DNA from: JAZOTM01 sp045657625
Lineage (GTDB): Bacteria; Bacillota; Clostridia; Lachnospirales; Lachnospiraceae
DNA length: 64,000 bases
Assembly: GCA_045657625.1 (NCBI GenBank)
Contig: JAZOTM010000009.1
Location: 1 to 64,000, forward strand
Direction of reading: 5' to 3'
The position numbers and the translations under genes are program-made. Positions 61,245-64,000 of the stretch are shown one piece after another; within the stretch, counting starts at the first letter, position 1, and each line of letters opens with the position of its first letter. Below the pieces are notes generated by a model. That model was not told where the DNA came from. It saw nothing but the letters and a program-made list of their open reading frames with translations, and made no database searches.

Positions 61245-62762
61245 TTACATTCCACCCGGAGCGCCGCCACCGCCGCCTCCCATGTCGCCGCCGCCTCCGC
61301 CGCCACCGCCGGAGTTACCACCGCTAGTAAGGCCGCTTAAGAGACTGGATGAATCTTCATCGTCGGAACTGTCGGATTCTACATTTGTGACGTCAGTAGA
61401 AACGGTAGAAACAACTTTCATACCTTCTTCCAAATCATCGCCGGAAATTTCTACATAGTAATCACTTTCTAAACCTGTAGTTACATAAATCTTTTCGGTT
61501 TCACCCGTAGATTCGTCTGTTAAAACAGTAATATAACTGTTTCCTTCTTCATCTGTTTGGATTGCATCATAAGCTACCGCAAATACATCTGTGGCAGACT
61601 CTAAAATGATACTTCCTTTTGCCGTCATTCCGATTCTAAAATCGTCACTGGTTTCGGACAAGGTAATTTCGATGGAATATCCGGAAGATGTGGATGTTCC
61701 TGAACTGCTGCTGGAAGAAGCCGGTGCAGTTGCTACATAAGTAACGGTTCCGGAGAACTCTTCATCGTCTGTAGCGTCTGTTTTAATAACTGCTTCCAAA
61801 CCTTCAGAAATACTTGCAATATCATATTCATCAACCGTTGCAGAAACAATTAAGTTTTCTGTATCCTGGATTACAACAATGGTATCACCACCGGTATATT
61901 CCTCACCAACGGTTACACCAACGCTTGTTACATAACCGCTAATTGGTGCATAAATAACAGCATTGCTCAAGTTTTCTTCTGCATCATCTACGGAGCTGGA
62001 AGAGCTATCGCCTGCGACCTGAAGTTGTACAACCTCTAAGTTGTATTTTGCAGTTTCAATGGCATCAGCCAATTCTTCTGTCTTATCTTCCTGATTTTCA
62101 AGTGCTTCTGCATAAGCTGCATATGCGCTGTCTGCAGCACTTTGATATTTAGATAATTCATCAGAAGTAATCGCACCGGCACTGTAGTTTGCCTGTGCAG
62201 TAATTAAATCTGCATGTGCAGATTCCCAAGCAGCAAGTGCACTATCTACAGCTTCCTGTAAATCTTCAATTCCTTCTGTATACGCTTCTTCTGCTTCAGT
62301 AACAGCATCCTGTGCTTCACTTAAGCTGTGACTGTTCTGTAAAGAAGTTAATGCTTCAGAATTTTCTGCACTTTCTAATGCTTCCTGCAAATCTTCTGTA
62401 TCGAAGGAACAAATGACGTCTCCTTCGTTTACATAATCGCCTTCAGAAACATTGACTTCTGTGATGGTTACTCCGTTTAAAGTAGAAGTAACGGTCTCAC
62501 TACTTGCAGAAGCAATGGTTCCTGTCACACTGATGGATGTGGATAAATCCATCTTCGTTAATTCCGTATAGCTGGTTCTTTGGGTCATTTCACCTTCCGT
62601 GTTATTAGCTGCCAATACATTTGGTACAATGGCTACTGCACTTACAGCGCCTACCAAAACCACCGCAACTACGGCCGAAATGATTTTGTGACCCTTAACA
62701 AATACCTTTCCTTTCCCAATTCCTTTTAGAATTGTCTGAAATAACTGCTTTATCTTAGACAT
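61245..62762 (-). CDS. MacA-like membrane-fusion adaptor with glycine-rich tail
   Basis: In this 505-residue protein one membrane segment (about 28-50) is followed by a biotinyl-lipoyl-like part (VNEGDVICSFDTEDLQEALE), a long coiled-coil hairpin (about 135-255), a barrel with APISGYVTSVGVTVGEEYTG, and a membrane-proximal domain. The last 25 or so residues are nearly all Gly with Met, Asp and Pro. In a Gram-positive without an outer membrane the adaptor must work differently from MacA. AGGAGG precedes the ATG. Substrate unknown; export of peptide or drug is inference. Confidence 0.9.
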   Translation of the reverse strand: MSKIKQLFQTILKGIGKGKVFVKGHKIISAVVAVVLVGAVSAVAIVPNVLAANNTEGEMTQRTSYTELTKMDLSTSISVTGTIASASSETVTSTLNGVTITEVNVSEGDYVNEGDVICSFDTEDLQEALESAENSEALTSLQNSHSLSEAQDAVTEAEEAYTEGIEDLQEAVDSALAAWESAHADLITAQANYSAGAITSDELSKYQSAADSAYAAYAEALENQEDKTEELADAIETAKYNLEVVQLQVAGDSSSSSVDDAEENLSNAVIYAPISGYVTSVGVTVGEEYTGGDTIVVIQDTENLIVSATVDEYDIASISEGLEAVIKTDATDDEEFSGTVTYVATAPASSSSSSGTSTSSGYSIEITLSETSDDFRIGMTAKGSIILESATDVFAVAYDAIQTDEEGNSYITVLTDESTGETEKIYVTTGLESDYYVEISGDDLEEGMKVVSTVSTDVTNVESDSSDDEDSSSLLSGLTSGGNSGGGGGGGGDMGGGGGGAPGGM

Positions 62763-62860
62763 AAAGATACCTCCTAATGATAAACATTCTAGGAGGTAAT
62801 TGTGTTTGAAATGAAATTTCTTTGTGTATATTTTTTTATAAAAATGTGAAAAAAATATGT

Positions 62861-63364
62861 TTAAAACTTACGGAGCTGGTCTGTGCCGTCATCAATGGTG
62901 TTGATGATTTCACGAATTTCCACATAATAGGAATAGGAATCGTTCACCTTCACCAGAACGCGGTCTCCCACCTTGTGTCCCAATAAGGCCTTTCCCATTG
63001 GGGACTCATTGGTAATAAGTCCCTTTAAAGAATTCCCACGTACCGTGGTAACAATCCGATACGTCTCTTCGCAATCATCTTCTTCTATATAAACGCGTAC
63101 CGTATTGTTCAAGCCCACTTCATCCTCTTTGGATTCATCGGTAATGATTTCTGCCGTTTTGATCATTCTTTCCAAATAGCGAATTCGACTTTCATTTCGG
63201 TTCTTATCCTGCTTTGCTGCGTGATATTCAAAATTTTCACTTAAGTCTCCCTGGGCTCTCGCTTCTTTCACCGCCGCAATTGCTTCCTTTCGCACCGTAA
63301 GTTTGCGATATTCGATTTCTTCTTCCATTCTTTTAATATCTTGTTCTGTTAATTTATCATGCAT
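62861..63364 (-). CDS. greA: Transcription elongation factor GreA/GreB family
   Basis: Gre factors rescue backtracked RNA polymerase by stimulating transcript cleavage. The 167-residue protein has the N-terminal coiled coil with the acidic tip region (ARAQGDLSENFEYHAAKQDK) and a C-terminal FKBP-like domain with ITNESPMGKALLGHKVGD. AAGGAA precedes the ATG. It is upstream of the adaptor operon by 98 bases with no clear promoter of its own visible. The sequence fits GreA better than GreB, but the two are close. Confidence 0.93.
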   Translation of the reverse strand: MHDKLTEQDIKRMEEEIEYRKLTVRKEAIAAVKEARAQGDLSENFEYHAAKQDKNRNESRIRYLERMIKTAEIITDESKEDEVGLNNTVRVYIEEDDCEETYRIVTTVRGNSLKGLITNESPMGKALLGHKVGDRVLVKVNDSYSYYVEIREIINTIDDGTDQLRKF

Positions 63365-63465
63365 ATTTGTTCCTTCTTGCTTCTCTTTTTATTTCCATTT
63401 ATACTGAAGTCGTTGGAAAAAATTTCCATATCGTTTGAATAACGTTCAGCATAAAGGAGTAGATT

Positions 63466-63759
63466 ATGATTCAACGTGTTGATTTATACCATACCGATTT
63501 TTATAAAAAATCAGACTTCACCGGGAGTTTAAAAGGCATGCGATACACCATCGCACGAAAGCAACCGGAAGAACAGGATCCTTATTTTTTAGTCACCATA
63601 TTCCCGGGTCCTTACAACGAAGAGCACACCGCCGATGAATTAAAGGTAAAAAAGGAATATCCTTTTTCCAATGAAGCCATCGATGAAATCTGTACTTATC
63701 TCAACGAATACTATCAAGAACACGCAGAAGAATTTGAAAAAGGACGCATTATTTATTAA
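63466..63759 (+). CDS. Small conserved-looking protein, unknown function
   Basis: I do not recognise the family of this 97-residue protein. It is soluble and acidic, with many aromatic residues (YHTDFYKKSDFTGSL, DPYFLVTIFPGPYN) and a helical C-terminus (AIDEICTYLNEYYQEHAEEF). AAAGGAG precedes the ATG. It overlaps the convergent shikimate kinase gene by 11 bases at the 3' ends. Divergent from greA. Confidence 0.75.
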   Translation: MIQRVDLYHTDFYKKSDFTGSLKGMRYTIARKQPEEQDPYFLVTIFPGPYNEEHTADELKVKKEYPFSNEAIDEICTYLNEYYQEHAEEFEKGRIIY

Positions 63760-64000
63760 GTAATGCCACAATTTCCGATGCGATTTCTTCTGCCGATTTT
63801 CCATCGGTTTTTACAGAAAAGTCTGCTACTTTTTCGTAGCGGGCTTTTCTTTCTTCCATCATTTTCGCTATATAATCCACTTCCATATGATCCTTCAACA
63901 ACGGACGATCTTTTCCGTTTTTTACACGCTCTAATACTGTTTCCGGTTCTGCGGTAAGCCAAACAACTTTCCCTGATTTTTTCATCAACCGTTGATTTTC
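63749..64000 (-). CDS. aroK: Shikimate kinase, C-terminal part (cut by window edge)
   Basis: This 83-codon open stretch continues past the window end. GKVVWLTAEPETVLERVKNG, then DRPLL and a helix ARYEKVADFSVKTDGKSAEE match the C-terminal third of shikimate kinase, including the Arg that contacts nucleotide. The Walker A part is beyond 64000. Partial by truncation of the window, not by mutation. Confidence 0.85.
   Translation of the reverse strand, partial: ENQRLMKKSGKVVWLTAEPETVLERVKNGKDRPLLKDHMEVDYIAKMMEERKARYEKVADFSVKTDGKSAEEIASEIVALLNK

Overview
The window looks like a chromosomal segment of a low-GC, Gram-positive anaerobe of the class Clostridia, most likely family Lachnospiraceae. Support comes from strong AGGAGG-type ribosome binding sites, a T-box leader on pheST, a Firmicutes-style nusB-xseA-xseB-ispA-dxs-tlyA-argR-recN block, the paired NifU-like/GGGtGRT proteins, a DUF5688 protein and a QueH-type epoxyqueuosine reductase. 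There is no phage, insertion sequence, CRISPR array or rRNA. The assignment rests on recognised families; no database search was run.

Layout. 1-180: a hairpin-array repeat whose second, inverted copy lies at 44458-44559. 183-5140 (minus): pilZ-queA-pheT-pheS, driven through a T-box leader, with a 6S RNA gene just upstream. 5.87-9.0 kb: citrate synthase, a small membrane protein, and a response regulator/CheX-like pair. 9.1-16.2 kb: amino-acid biosynthesis (thrC, leuDC with a divergent LysR regulator, ilvC-ilvN), interrupted by a catalytically dead AP2/HNH protein and a structured intergenic region at 14.39-14.63 kb. 16.4-22.0 kb: cell-wall amidase, FAD-dependent dehydrogenase, DUF362 protein, HAD phosphatase, SurE.

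22.09-32.95 kb is the most unusual region: twelve tightly coupled minus-strand genes with one terminator and one likely promoter. They encode a GNAT acyltransferase, a fucose-isomerase-like protein, two FabZ-like hotdog proteins, a split transketolase, an acyl carrier protein, a ferredoxin-nitroreductase, an acyl-adenylating ligase, a type II thioesterase, LuxE and LuxC. No ketosynthase, glycosyltransferase or luciferase gene is present. My inference is a pathway that activates and reduces an acyl chain to an aldehyde (ligase/ACP/LuxE/LuxC) and joins it by transketolase chemistry to a sugar-derived ketol unit, giving an acyloin-like lipid or signal.

33.0-43.2 kb: GGGtGRT/NifU-like pair, a left-handed beta-helix protein, topoisomerase III, a degenerate AAA-type ATPase, asd, argH, queH and a membrane protein. 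43.3-44.6 kb: tRNA-Thr(CGT), a DUF5688 protein and the second repeat copy. 44.6-57.7 kb (minus): glgA-recN-argR-nadK-tlyA-dxs-ispA-xseB-xseA-nusB, then an Asp23 protein, ligA and a pseudouridine synthase. 57.8-64 kb: an SH3-repeat protein, tRNA-Arg(CCG), a MacAB-like export system with a glycine-rich adaptor, greA, a small unknown gene and the 3' part of a shikimate kinase gene cut by the window edge.
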